Assembly: GCA_964036315.1 (NCBI GenBank)
Contig: OZ038479.1
Location: 54,649,246 to 54,713,245 of the forward strand
Source: Acanthosepion esculentum
Taxonomy: Eukaryota; Mollusca; Cephalopoda; Sepiida; Sepiidae
Direction: 5' to 3'
DNA length: 64,000 bases
Both the position numbers and the translations under genes were made by a program. The notes below the pieces were generated by a model, which made no database searches, was not told where the DNA came from, and worked only from the letters and a program-made list of their open reading frames with translations. Below are positions 11,189-22,914 of this stretch, piece by piece (position 1 is the first letter of the stretch; the number at the start of each line of letters is the position of its first letter).

Positions 11189-11473
11189 CTGACTGTTGTT
11201 GCTGTTGGTTATGATTTGTCTGAAGTCATCAACATGTTTTTTTTCATCATGCACTGGGGGTGGGGGAGAATAGTCACATCTCTGCTCTTTGAAAGTCGAA
11301 ATCTGTGCGTTTTTATAAGAAATTTTTTCCTGAAAGTAGGCTTGAGAAAATACAGTTTTTATTTTCTCGTACTGGTCAAATATTTCATACGGTGATGCTA
11401 ATTTATAGCCAATAGACACTTCATGGTGGGTAAATATAGAACTTTGAGTATTAAAAAGATATTTCAACATATG
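11189..11473 (-). CDS. Candidate internal coding exon, unknown protein
   Basis: An open frame of exactly 95 codons bounded by splice-like sites. On the minus strand the acceptor reads ATATTTTTTTGAATAG|CAT, where the TAG of the acceptor is the in-frame stop. The donor reads GTCAG|GTAAATC at 11187-11189. The exon is 285 bp and phase 0 at both ends. The residues look protein-like: HHEVSIGYKLASPYEIFDQY, then a PPPP run, then HDEKKHVDDF. No known domain is recognised, and no second copy is seen in the window, unlike its surroundings. It lies upstream of the ZNF-1 exon 1 candidate on the same strand, but I cannot link them. A chance frame in an AT-rich region remains possible. Confidence 0.35.
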
Positions 11474-12130
11474 CTATTCAAAAAAATATTTGGAGATATA
11501 CAAAGAACCTGCATAAAAAAAAACAAAAAAAACACGAGGCTAATTGGGAATAACAGGGTGATATTCCTAGATGATATAAATATCCCTGCAAACAACAAAT
11601 ATTTTGATATTTTCCTATAGTTGTGAGAAGGGCTATTAACATTCAAATATTTCTTCAGATGAAGTAACATTTTTTTTTTTCAGATATAAATCAGATAAGG
11701 GAAGACTAAGAAAGAACCAAAAAATATTTTCTGAATTTTTATTAGTTGCTAGTAGTGTATATTCTTTAGAATTTTATAATTATGAACAAAAATTCTTTAA
11801 TTTTTTTTGTCAACAGCTGCAGCACTAACTATGACCATAAAACTAATTCTGTATATTAGTTTTCAATGATCACAATTTTGCTTTCATTTGTATGGTATTA
11901 GCAGCAGCAGTAGCTGCCACCTCATAAGTCAGCATTATTTGTTACCTACCTTTATTTTGTTTTTTTCCTATATCATAAAGTAAGTTTATGAACTAGTAAC
12001 AAACTTTTACCAAACAATTTTGGTTTGTTTTGAATATTTACTATACAGGTGGGCGATAACGCAAAATAGGTTGCAAACCCTTGCTAGGTCAATGTTTCTT
12101 ATAATATTAGCATAACACTTTCTCCAAACT
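11474..12130. other. Spacer, nothing recognised
   Basis: AT-rich sequence with a short CAGCAGCAG tract near 11902. No supported gene or repeat. Confidence 0.35.
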
Positions 12131-12860
12131 TCTTGTTAAGATCTAAGAAAAAAAAAACATTGGTACTAAAAATATTAATCTGATTTAAAATGCCTTGAAA
12201 TCTTAGCCGTTTGTATGTTGGTTGATTTTGTTTAGTGGCATCAGTATAGGTAATTTAATGCTGAAATCTATATATTTTGAACACAATTTTATGGCTTCAA
12301 CTAAATATATTTTGAATTCAATTGGATGCCTTCAACTACAGATAAAATTTATTGTTGGTCATTTTATTATAAATAGGTATTGTTGGTTTGTTGATATTGT
12401 TTAGCGGTATAACAAATTCTATGGGTTATTTAATGCCAAAATTTAAATATGTTGTATGTAATTTTATGCTTTCACCTACAGATATTTTGTATATAATTTA
12501 AGACTTTCAGGATAAAGGTATGTCTTTTTAGATATACAGTTTGTAGATCATAAAATGTATTTTTGGCAATTTTACTATAAAATGTATTTTTATATTTTTT
12601 ATAGTGTTGCATTGATTGTCATCTTGCTATAAAAATGTATTGTTGGTCATTTTATTATAGAAATGTACTATTTGGGTGTTCACTATTTGCCCATAGCTGG
12701 GACCATAACATGTGCTAACACTCTGGGTCAGAGTGAACATCAGCAGTTTAGAATTGGTTCCACGCTCCTCAGAAACTCCAATCTCCCAATCAGAGACCTG
12801 GCTGCTGAATGAAATTTATCATCATACCCAGGATACTAGTTGTTTACATGAAAAAGCATT
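12130..12860 (-). mobile_element. Element V (variable tandem-repeat core), minus-strand copy
   Basis: Reverse-oriented copy of the elements at 13480, 21050 and 30826. One end has TTGGTTGATTTTGTTTAGTG, the other has TTTGCCCATAGCTGGGACC and GAACATCAGCAG. Between them are degenerate core units such as AATGTATTGTTGGTCATTTT and TATTGTTGGTCATTTTATTA. Confidence 0.65.
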
Positions 12861-13144
12861 TATTTTAATGAAGTTTTTACATAACACCTATGAAAGCAAA
12901 AGAAATTTCATGTAATAATTATTATTATTTCAGTTTTTAAACTATGTCATAAGTGAAAAACTACAAATTGCATATATTTAGATGCCTTATTGAAAGGGGT
13001 GGGTGGGGATGTTTGCATATGTTGAGGTAATTTTCTGACCACTTCAAATTTAGTGTTTACAGCCATGCCGCATTGAAACACTAGTTCTCAAATGATCATC
13101 AAAGATAAGCAACGTCAAACCTGGTCAGTACCTATATAGTTGAC

Positions 13145-13320
13145 TGCTTGGATGTGTGGGTGGTGTAATGGATAATGGGTCGGAATAGTTAATTGGAGAG
13201 CCAAGTTTCAATTCCAGTTGGGTTCATTATATTCACTTACATGCAAATACTCTTGGGAAAAATTATGAATCCACTATTTCTCCCCCAGTCTATGGGTTAA
13301 TTCGTAAGAATTGTATCACT
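13145..13320 (+). repeat. tRNA-derived SINE, family A
   Basis: It keeps a tRNA-like head, GGTGTAATGGATAATGGG (A box) and CAAGTTTCAATTCCAGT (B box), then CTCTTGGGAAAAATTATGAA and a CCCCCAGTCTATGGG end. The 3' part is missing. Confidence 0.75.
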
Positions 13321-13479
13321 AAATAATTATCACAAAAAATCAAAATTCTTACAATTTAAAAATATTTCCTGGCTTTAAATAACCTGCAAATAGAAAACAA
13401 ATCAATCTATAAAATCAAACTCCATTTATAAATTTCACACTTTTACCAAAAGCTCAAATCAGAAACAATAGCATCCTGG

Positions 13480-13910
13480 GTAAGAGACAATTAACTACAT
13501 CCAACAGCAAGGCCTCTGATCAGGAGGTTTTGAGGAGTGTGGAACCATCTCTTAATTGCTGGTGTTCCCACATTCACCCTGACCTGTTAAGGTCCAGCTA
13601 TGGGCAAATAGTTAACCCCCAAACTGGAGTCAAAATACTATGAAAGTGTAAAAACAGGTTTTAATACCAGAAATACTTTGTAAAAAAAACAAAAATATTA
13701 CCAGCAATAAATTTTTTAAGAAAAAATATTATCAGCAAAACATTTTAAAAAAAGTATTACCAGCAATAGATTTCTGAAGAAAAAATATTCCTAGAAAAAA
13801 ATTTTTGAAGAAAAAAACATTACCAGCAATAAAAATTTTGTTGGCATTAAATAACCCATTGAGGTTGATATTCCATAAAACAAAACAAACCAAACCAATC
13901 AAAACAATCA
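13480..13910 (+). mobile_element. Element V, plus-strand copy
   Basis: Left part: AAGGCCTCTGATCAGGAGG, GAGTGTGGAACCATCTCTT and CAGCTATGGGCAAATAGTTA. Core: about four imperfect 38-40-bp units containing TATTACCAGCAATA (13690-13840). Right end: GGCATTAAATAACCCATTGA, then a CAAAACAAACCAAACC tract. Confidence 0.7.
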
Positions 13911-14159
13911 TAATTATAGTTGGTTCAAATTTTTACTAGCATTATTTTATGATTGCATTGTTTAAAAAATAGTGTTCCATTGTTTGTTTTTATCCTTTCC
14001 AGATTGTATCCAGAACAAACTTTACACTTCATATCACACCAAAACATTCAAGGTGCAGAGTTGACCTGAAATGAACTTCTAACCGCTAATGCAGACCCAT
14101 GACTGACTGCACCTGGGATGCAAGCATGAGGAAGGACCATATTACACTCAAAGTAAAGT

Positions 14160-15000
14160 TTAATGCCATTTTTAAATGTAAATCTTTCTTTGAAAGAATT
14201 TGAATTTTTTCTGTTTTAGCAACTGTTATTTTTTGTATGGATGTTCAAAAAGGAAATAATTCCAACTTATTGATTTTGATTAACTACTTTTTCCTATTGG
14301 AAGAGTAATATATGATAATTCAATAGGTTTTAAATTCAGAATAATTAAAAAGACCATATTGAGTGCAATAAAATATTTTATGACATCAGCAATTTATTAT
14401 CAAAAACATCATTTAACTAAAAAAAAAAAGAAACTACTTCGATGCATAATACACACTTAGGCAATCATATCTTTTGATACATGCCTGATGAGGCAGAATT
14501 TTTCCCAAAGTAGGTTGCCATTTCTTTCTGCAGTAGACCAGTTGCCATCCAAGGCTATAGAACCTGCTCTGACCTGTTATTTACCCATAGCTGGGGGGAG
14601 AAGATGATTCATACCTTTCCCAAAGGTATTAGCATGTAAGTGAATTGACTGTAATTCGAACTCTCCGATTCCTCAATCCAAGCCGCTATCCATAACTCCA
14701 CCATGCCTCCTTATTCATTCTACTAAGTTTTGTATCAAATAAAAAAATTATATTCTTAAATTAGTGTTTATATAAAGTATAAGATAATTTATTATTAAAC
14801 ATGAATACCAATTTTTTGATTATTGCATTGCTAGGGTTCCGTGTCTCTTTTAATTTTTTGTGTGCTTGTTAAAAGAGATATAGTTGGTGACCTCTGGCCT
14901 CACAGGCTACCATGTGTAAATAAATGTTATTTTTCTTATGTTTATTGCAAGAAGTAATCATTACATTTACAAAATGCAGTAGATTAATCTGTAAATTTAG
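14160..15000. repeat. Tandem duplicated block, copy 1
   Basis: It aligns with 16740-17340: TTTTTGTATGGATGTTCAA, AATATATGATAATTCAA, ATTTTATGACAT.., ATTCATTCTA.TAAGTTTTGT and CATAAATAAA.GTTAT recur in order. Copy 1 is interrupted by a SINE that copy 2 lacks. Confidence 0.7.
14450..14720 (-). repeat. tRNA-derived SINE, family A, inserted in a duplicated block
   Basis: On the minus strand it runs from GGAGGCATGGTGGAG through GAGGAATCGGAGAGTTCGAA to TGCCTAAGTGTG. It sits between ...GATGCATAA and ATTCATTCTACTAAG of the copy-1 block. The equivalent place in copy 2 (about 17070) has no SINE, so the insertion is younger than the duplication. Confidence 0.8.
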
Positions 15001-15540
15001 CAACTGACATCAAAACTCATCTCTGGGATCAATATTGAATTTTTAAGAGATTTTTAAATTTGTTTACATTTTTCGTATACAATGACATTTTGATGAATGA
15101 TGAGTGAATATGCCAATGTTTTAAAAATGCCTAAAATCTTTATATATGGAAATGAATTTTTCTTTTAATACGGATTACCTTTAGGCCATTATTTTTCAAA
15201 TAAAACCAAAATTTAAGTTCAAAGTATGTGCTTTTCACTTTTTTTTAGAAAATACAGAAAATGAAAAAATAAAAAGTCTTTTGAAAAGGTTCGCATGAAA
15301 ATGGCATTAAAATTCTGCAAACATGTCTTTAATTAATAATAAAACCTAACGATTGCATTGAAGAATTACAAGTAATTTAAAAAAATATTAATTCTACATT
15401 TTTTTTCTGTTCAATGTCAAATAACATAATGTGTTTTATTAAATTATACAAGCACCAACTGTCAGAAAAAAATTAATTTTTAAGTTTTATTGAAGTATTT
15501 TTGTTAAGGTTTGGGACAAATTTTTCCTATGTTCATAATT
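15000..15540. other. AT-rich spacer
   Basis: No coding frame, splice pair or repeat boundary was recognised. Confidence 0.35.
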
Positions 15541-16740
15541 GTTATTGCATAATTCTTTTATTGAAATAATATCTTCAGGGATATTTCTTTATATAAAAAT
15601 AAGACAAATTCATGAAAACCCAACAAATTAAAAAATACACAAAAGATCTAAAAATCTTTTCTAATAAAATAACCTATTCATTAATGAATAAGTCCCAAAA
15701 ATTTTGTTTGAATCGGATAATTCCTTGATTTTTTGCAAATATTTTAAAACAGGATGTAGGAATTATTTTGCTTTCATTTAGGAAAAAACAAATCCATTTT
15801 GATGGTACCTTTGTCTTTTGGTCTCTGTGTGTGTGTACATTTTATTTTGGAATGGGTTGTTCACAAAAATAATTTTACAGTTATATAAAGAAGTTACCCT
15901 GAACATGTCATTTCGGTCACAAAATAATTATGCATTATAAAGTGTGAACATGTAGGTAATTAATATAAAAAACTATACCCAAGTTTAAAATGCTTTTTAA
16001 AAATCAAAAATCTTTTAGTTTAATTCCAATAAATTAAATTCAATATTTCCAATAAGCAAAATAATTTGGTGTGTTTCAAACAGAATTTAAATTTATTGGA
16101 ATCTTTTCCTACACATAGAAATTTATAAATTCATCTTATATTGATAGATGTATCAACTGAAAATAATTCTCATTTTTTAAAAAATCTTTCAAAAATAAAA
16201 TATATTTTTCTGAAATGTTATTTGTATAAAATTAACTGATTTAAAGTTTAGTTAATCTGAATTTCTTTTTTCTACCACTCGAAGTAAAAGGGTTACGATA
16301 AAGGACAGTTGAAACAAATATTGCTTTTAATTTAAAATATAGCAGAAAGACATTTGTTTGTTTTTCTGATGTGTTGAATGATTTATTGATAGCCTGATAT
16401 TTAGGAAATTTAAGTGGGACAGAACTGAAAGAAATTACTCAAATACAATGTGAATGCCTTTTTCTTTAGATATTTTTTTTCAACTAGACAGCAATCTTTA
16501 ATATTCATAATATTTTAAGCAATCAAATATTTTATTGAACTTTTGGTACTTTGGCTTCATAGCCTTAATTACAAAGATGGTTACTGAGAAAATGTTAGAA
16601 ATGTTACCAATAAATTTTAAATGTACATTTTATTTTTTGATAATGCTGTCAATAGATCTCTGTATTTGCAAAAATCAATGTTTTATACAAAAACCAAAAC
16701 AATTAAAATTCAGTTTTAATAACAACATCAAACAGGTAAG
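15540..16740. repeat. Paralogue of part of the ZNF upstream block
   Basis: CTTCAGGGATATTTC, AATAACCTATTCATTAATGA, TTTGTTTGAATCGGATAATT and GATTTTTTGCAAATATTTTA match 46480-46680 and 26900-27060. The reverse complement of the same motif occurs at 28660-28760 and 47580-47690, so the larger blocks have inverted ends. The small frame at 16535-16756 has no recognisable domain and is not called. Confidence 0.55.
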
Positions 16741-17340
16741 AAAAAATAAAAATTAAAAGCAATGCATTAAACTCAAAAGTATCATTAAAGTTTTTAGTTA
16801 ATTTCCTATTGTTAGATTATATTTTTGTATAGATGTTCAACAAGGAAATGATTCTCAATTACTGTCCTTGACTACTTTTCCCTATAAGAAGAATAATATA
16901 TGATATTTCAAAAAACTTTTAAATTTAGAATAATGAAAAAAAAAAACACATTAGGTGCACTTCGATATTTTATGACATTGATCAGGTAAGAAAATAATAA
17001 AGAAATAAAAGCAATATATTAAAATCAAAAGTATCATTTAACTATAAAAAATACTTCTAATATGGTATAAAATTAAAATTATTCATTCTAGTAAGTTTTG
17101 TATTGAATAAAAGATTACATTTCAAAACTATTGGTTATATAAGTTTAAAGATATTGTTTATTCTTAAAAAGAAATTTTCTTCATTGTAGTACTTTTGACA
17201 ATTTGAAGTTTTTTTAATTTTATGCACTTTGGTAATGAGAGTTAAATACAGGACTTGGGCTACCATACATAAATAAACGTTATCTTCACTATGCACAATG
17301 TCCATCTTCATATTTACATGTGTTCTATCACATCTTATAT
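16740..17340. repeat. Tandem duplicated block, copy 2
   Basis: This is the SINE-free partner of 14160-15000, offset about 2.3-2.6 kb. No coding frame is conserved between the two. Confidence 0.65.
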
Positions 17341-18200
17341 CTTATTTCAATGAAAATCTCACTAAAATTAACAACTACACATAAAAATCAGTGACACTAA
17401 CTTTCAAAAATGTTACATTGGTGAAACTTTGAAAATGATTTCCATGAAATTAATATACATTATAATTTTGTAGTATTTCTTGCTGTTAAGATTTCAGTAA
17501 AAATGCAGATTCTTACAGTTCAAATGTGATTTCACATGACTTTTCTACTTGTGTTCATTAAACATGTTCAGCCACAATATTGTTAAAAATATGTGTTGTA
17601 TATTAATGTTTACTTTTAAATGAGACAATTTATAAAAAATAGTGATAAAAATTTTATGAAAATAATATCCAAAAGAGACTAATGTTTAATCAATCAGATG
17701 AAAATTATCAACTGAACAGCCTTCATTATATAAAATAAAGGAAGGGTTTGTGACTGACCTGTAAAAAATATATAAAATAGAAGCAGAGAGCAGAGTTCAA
17801 ATACTGGTTGAGTTAATTTGTGTTCATTTCACAATAATATATCAAAATGTTACAAAGGTGGTGAAAGTATGAAAAATGTCCAAAATGTATAAAACTAACA
17901 ATAATATTATATATTCAATTCTCACTAATATCTCAAATGTTTTAATATATTTTAATAAAAGACTCTGAAAAGGAATATTCCAAATATTTTGCACATACAA
18001 ATAAATCAAAATTCATATTCTGATTCATGAATATATTGTTTTATTTCATTCATGTACAAAAAATACATCACCCAATGTTCTTGATTTGTTCTGTTCACAT
18101 CTATAAGGATAAATTTTTGACTGACTTTCATGAAATTATTATATTTTCTCTGGAGTTTTTATAAACAGAATGATTTTTATTTATTTTAATTCATAACATT
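17340..18200. other. Duplicated 3' flank of a zinc-finger unit
   Basis: It aligns in pieces with 1500-4150: the 190-bp repeat words (AAAAGACTCTGAAAAGGAAT, CTAATATCTCAAATGTTTTA) and TTGTGATTTCACA. It leads straight into the decayed finger array. Confidence 0.55.
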
Positions 18201-18814
18201 TGCAAAAAAATCACACACAGTGTGTGTTTGCATGTCTCGAATCATATATGACAAATGTGCAAATGCAAATCCCAATACATAACATAAATAAGGTTTCTTA
18301 TCACATACATTTCACATTTTACTTGCCTGAAAATGCAGATCCACAATCTTCTCAAGAATATGGTTTCTCACCAGCATGTGTTATCATATATGACAACTGT
18401 GGAAATGCATATCCAATAACTTGAGAAGAATATGGTTTCTCTTCTGTGTATGTATATGAGTGCCTCTATCCTTAGCTTTAAATAAAATAAAAATCTATCA
18501 CCCATTTCCTTTTTTATTTGTCCCGTTTGCATCCGTATGTATATATTTTTGACTGGCTTCCATGAAATTAATATAGCTTATATTCTCTCTAATGGTATAT
18601 TCATGCAGGGTGTCTTTGCATGTGACTTTTTAACTGTGAATTGTTTAAAAATTTAGATCCATATAATTAACAAGAATATGGTGTTTTTCCAGTGTGTTGT
18701 TGTAAAAGATATTTCAAGTTTAAAGTATTTCAAAAGAGTGACTTAATGATTTTACAAGAATATTTTTTAGCGATTCTGAAAGAAAATAATGTGTTTTATT
18801 AAATTATGCTTGGC

Positions 18815-18980
18815 TGTGGGTTTAGATATCTCAAAGGGATTTGACAGGGTCTGACATGCTCGTCTTCTACACAAAATGAAAGGTTATGGTGTCCCTGGCT
18901 GAATTTTTGATTTGATCCAATCTTACTTAACAAATGAGGTCAGCAGGGCCCTGTCTCTAGACCTACTTTCCTTTTTACTT
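18815..18980 (+). mobile_element. LINE reverse transcriptase fragment, copy 1
   Basis: The plus strand translates to LAVGLDISKGFDRV, then HKMKGYGVPGWIFDLIQSYL and RALSLDL. This matches the LINE motif with LDISKAFDxVxH, the Y-G-I-x-G helix and the P-Q-G-S-x-L-G-P region, here decayed. It lacks about 60 bases that are present in copy 2. Confidence 0.75.
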
Positions 18981-19469
18981 AGCTTCAAATAAATAAAAAT
19001 ACAACATTCAATATTTTTTGGATTTGTCATTTTTGCATCTATATACATATATTTTTGACTAACATCCATGAAAATAATATACTTTATATCTTCTCTTATG
19101 GTATGTCTAGACAGGATGTCTTTGCACGTGTCTTTTCAACTGAATTGCTTGAAAACTCAAATTCATATAATTAACATATAGTGGCTTTCCTGTCTGAAGT
19201 TGTGCAAGAGATTTCAAACTTAATATATTTCAAAATACATTTCAGGGCTATAAACTTCACAAGAATATGGTTTTTCACCAGTGTGTGTTTGCATATGCCA
19301 TATTGTATATTACAAGTGAGGAAACGCAGATCCCAAAACCTGGCAAGAATATAGTTTCTCTTCTGTGTATGTATATAAGAGGCTCACCTGTTCAGTTTCT
19401 TACTATTCAGTTGTGATGTTACATAATATCTTTATAAATACTGTATTTGCTGGTGTCAAGAATTTATTT

Positions 19470-19700
19470 TATTAAATTATGCTTGGCTGTGGGTTTAGAT
19501 ATCTCAAAGGATATTTGACAGGGTTTGACATGCTCGTCTTCTACACAAAATGAAAGGTCATGGTGTCACTGGCTGAATTTTTGATTTGATCCAATCTTAT
19601 TTCACAAATCAGGCAATGCAAGTCATTTTGACTGGCCACTCTTCTAGATCTTTTTACATTAATTCGGATGTCAGCAGGGCTCTGTCTTTGGACCTACTTT
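19470..19700 (+). mobile_element. LINE reverse transcriptase fragment, copy 2
   Basis: The same LINE piece as 18815-18980, but with VILTGHSSRSFYINSDVSRA retained between the two parts. Flanks of both copies match, so the fragment was duplicated together with the dead finger array and did not insert twice. Confidence 0.75.
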
Positions 19701-21049
19701 CTTTTTTACTTAGCTTCAAATAAATAAAATAAAAATACATCCTCCATTTTTCTTCTTTTTTTTATTATTTGTCATGTTTGCATCTGTAAACATATAGTTT
19801 GACTGACATCCATGAAAATAATATACCTTATATCTTCTCTTATGGCATGTCTTGACAAGATGTCTTTGCATGTGTGCTTGAAAACTCAAATCCATATAAG
19901 ATATGGTGGCTTTCCCATCTGAAGTTGTGCAAGAGATTTAAAATTTCATGTATTTCAAAATACATTACAGGTTTCCAAGAATATTTTCTATTACATGTAA
20001 AAATGTTTGTTTTTACATCCATTATATTGGCAAAACCTGACCGACACACTTGACAAGAATATGACATCTGCCTGTGTGTATTTGAACATGGTGTAGCAAA
20101 CATGAATTTCGAAAAAGTATCCTTACATATATCCCAAAAATATAGTTTTGCTCCAACATGTTTTTGTCCAATATGTGTTTTTATATAGTTCACCAAAGAT
20201 AATTTATCTGAAAATGCAGGGCTATAAACTTCACAAGAATATGATTTCTCACCAGTGTGTGTTTGCATATATCACATTGTATATTACAAATGAAGAAATG
20301 CAAAAAAAAACTGAAAAGAATATGATTTCTCTTTTGTGTGTGCATATAAGTGGCTCACCATTACAGTCTTTTACTATTCAATTGTAATGTTACATATATT
20401 TTTATATATACTGTATTTGTTGGTGTCAAGAATTCAGGTTTTTTTTTCATGAAATAAGTCTTGAAAAGATTTGCATAACATCAGGAATTCTGCCATGCTT
20501 TCCTCTGGGGTTAGCATAGGCCTACAAAAACCCTAACCTTTGTCCTGAAGGACACACAGTAAATTTTGAAGATTTATTTCAGGAAAAAAAACTGTATCCT
20601 TGACAACATCAAATGTTTTCCCACAAGTTTATTAAAAATATGGTTTGTTAGCATGTTTATTTTAAATGAAAAATTGTACAAACTATTGATTAACAAGACT
20701 AAAGTTTATAATCAGAATGTGTTTGCATGTGAATTTCTAGTTGGTAATTCTTTGAAAGCTCAGATCCACATAATTCACAAGAACAAGGTCTCTCTCCAGT
20801 GTGTAGGTGGACAAGATATTTCAAAAGGACACATTACAGATTTTACAAGAATATTTTCTCTCCATTATGTGTAAAATTGTTTTTGTAAACTCATTATATT
20901 TGAAAACACTAACCCACTTCACATATCAGTACATGGTACAGCAGATGGGACTTCAGCAAAATTATCCTTACATTTATGACAAGAATATAATTTCTCACCA
21001 GCGTGTGATCACATATAAGTCACCAAAACCAAACCCAGGATATAAGAAT

Positions 21050-21350
21050 AAACTATAACATCTGATCGAGAGGTCTTAAGGAGCATAGAACCATTTTTAA
21101 TTGCTGTCTATCCTGACTCAGAGTGATAGTACCTGTTAGGGCCCCAGCTGTGGGCAAATAGTGAACCCTTAAACTGGGTTCAAAAGACCATGAAAGTATA
21201 AAAGTACATTTTTATAGTAAAAATTGTAGCAATAGATTATAATAGTAAAAAAAATAATTACCAAAGATTCCAAAGAAATTAAATTTTGGTATTAAATGAT
21301 CCATAAGAAGTTGATGTGTTATTAAACAAAACCACCAAAACCAAATTGTT
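21050..21350 (+). mobile_element. Element V, short-core copy
   Basis: Left part: ATCTGATCGAGAGGTC, GGAGCATAGAACCA, CCCCAGCTGTGGGCAAATAG. Core of about two units with TAGTAAAAATTGTAGCAATA. Right end: GGTATTAAATGATCCATAAG and TTGATGTGTTATTAAACAAA. Confidence 0.7.
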
Positions 21351-21615
21351 AGAAAGATAGAAAATCCACAAATTTCTCAAGAATATTGTTCAGCAGTGTG
21401 TGTCTGAATATGTCACATATATGACAACTGTGGAAATAGCAGATCCAAAAACATGGAAAGAATATGGAAAGAGTCAATGTTGACATATGGCTCACCAATA
21501 TTGACATCTCTGAAGAAAATGCTGTTTTGTAAATTGTACAAGAACAGTGTTTCTATCCAGTAGAGATTCACACTGGATGCAGTAAATTTGATTTTTCTAC
21601 AGAGATCCACAAAAT
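21350..21615 (-). pseudogene. Decayed fingers 3' of ZNF-2
   Basis: Finger-derived DNA (AAATTTCTCAAGAATATTG, CTATCCAGTAGAGATTCACA) persists after the ZNF-2 stop, but no ligand pattern stays in one frame. The stop probably shortened a longer array. Confidence 0.5.
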
Positions 21616-22407
21616 TCATGTGGATATGTTTTCTATTGTGTGTATTCGCATATGGTGCTCCAAGGATGACTTCATTGAAAATGCTGATCCACACACTTCA
21701 CAAGAATATGGTTTCTCTCCAGTGTGTGTTCGCATATGATGCTCCAAATGTGACTTTTGAGAAAATGCAAATCCACAAACTTCACAAGAATATGGTTTCT
21801 CCCCAGTATGAGTTTGCATATGGCGCTTTAAATTAGCCGTCAGTGAAAATGCTGATCCACAAACTTCACAAGAATATGGTTTCTCTCCAGTATGTGTTCG
21901 CATATGGCGTTCCAATGATGACTTCCGTGAAAATGCAGATCCACAAACTTCACAAGGATATGGTTTCTCTCCAGTGTGTGATCGCATATGGTACTCCAAA
22001 TTTGACTCCTGTGAAAACGCAGTCCCACAAACCTCACAGGAATAGGGTTTCTCTCCAGTATGTGTTCGCATATGTCGCTCCAAAGATAACTTCCATGTAA
22101 ATGGAGTCCCACAAACTTCACAAGAATATACTTTCTCCCCAGTGTGTGTTCGCATGTGTCGCCTCAAATGTGCTTTCCGTGAAAATGCAGTTCCACAAAC
22201 TTCACAAGAATATGGTTTCTCTCCAGTGTGTGTTCTCATATGGCATTCCAAAGATAACTTCCTTGAAAATGCCAAGCCACAAATATCACAATAATAGGAT
22301 TTGTCTTCAGTGTGTGTTTGAATATGGCACTCCAAAGATGATTTCTGTGAAAATGTGGATTCACAAATATCACAAGAATATGGTTTCTCTCCAATGATCG
22401 TTTCCAT
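21616..22407 (-). CDS. C2H2 zinc-finger protein ZNF-2, 9 fingers
   Basis: A 263-residue frame with nine intact C-x2-C-x12-H-x3-H fingers and canonical TGEKPY linkers; every zinc ligand is present. It is the most regular array in the window, and seven of nine fingers begin CEVCG. The start used is [12 protein letters not shown]; upstream, in frame, lies a remnant finger with LLCHMET. The same MET is used by ZNF-1, which argues that a real start lies here. The C-terminus is IHTIENIST. No effector domain is visible; the likely role is sequence-specific nuclear DNA binding. Finger helices share Ser at position 2 in most fingers but differ at -1, 3 and 6. Candidate gene model: leader from 22716, intron about 5.2 kb, exon 1 ending at 27968. 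Confidence 0.85.
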   Translation of the reverse strand: METIIGEKPYSCDICESTFSQKSSLECHIQTHTEDKSYYCDICGLAFSRKLSLECHMRTHTGEKPYSCEVCGTAFSRKAHLRRHMRTHTGEKVYSCEVCGTPFTWKLSLERHMRTHTGEKPYSCEVCGTAFSQESNLEYHMRSHTGEKPYPCEVCGSAFSRKSSLERHMRTHTGEKPYSCEVCGSAFSLTANLKRHMQTHTGEKPYSCEVCGFAFSQKSHLEHHMRTHTGEKPYSCEVCGSAFSMKSSLEHHMRIHTIENIST

Positions 22408-22716
22408 ATGGCACAGTAAATCTAAATTCTTACAAAAATTTGCAAACTTCTCAAGAATATGGCTTCTAATATTTACTCATATGCAACACTGTGCATTTAT
22501 AGAGAAGACAAACCACACATATCAAAGTACAATCTATATTTCTTTTCTGCCAGTTAATGTTCTGTGTCTTCTGAAAATATAGATACACACTTTTTACATG
22601 AATATTGTTGCATATATTTCTCTGTTCTTGATGGAGAGTTAACAGTTTTGTTTTCTTTCATTTAAATTCAGAATAGATTTTCATGTATATCATGATTTTC
22701 TTTTCAGGCAAAATAT
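22408..22716 (-). other. 5' leader of ZNF-2 terminal exon, with splice acceptor
   Basis: On the minus strand CTCATTACTTTTTCTTCACAG (plus 22717 onward) is a good polypyrimidine-AG acceptor; exon sequence follows with ATATTTTGCCTG. It aligns with the leaders at 5534, 44655 and 61913. It includes one degenerate finger next to the start codon. Confidence 0.65.
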
Positions 22717-22914
22717 CTGTGAAGAAAAAGTAATGAGATATTAGCCGAGACAGTAAATAATATATGAAATTCATTTATATTTTAACAGATAAATTTAGTA
22801 AATTTAGCTATATACTATATATACTAAGGCTAGTTGAGGCACGGGGACAATAATGCAGCAAACAGGAAAGATTAATAGAAAAATCAATAAGCTTATCTTC
22901 AATAATATCATTTT

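Larger units (their letters stand above)
18200..21040 (-). pseudogene. Decayed tandem C2H2 zinc-finger array
   Basis: The minus strand carries scattered finger pieces, for example YSCEVYSPAFSDKLSLVNYI and YSCQVCRSGFANIMD (19840-20268), with ligands lost and frequent frameshifts. The DNA is tandemly repeated: the words TTAGCTTCAAATAAATAAAA, CCATGAAAATAATATAC, TTGTGCAAGAGATTT, CTATAAACTTCACAAGAATA and GGTGTCAAGAATT recur about 700-750 bp apart (about 18460, 18970 and 19690 starts). Two copies also carry the same LINE fragment. This is probably one or more dead zinc-finger genes that amplified after LINE insertion. No protein can be expected from it. Confidence 0.7.

Noticed and set aside
11174..11470. 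The full 98-codon frame at this place as a complete small gene
   Set aside because: Start and stop have no support. The splice-bounded 95-codon exon explains the ends better, and even that is tentative.
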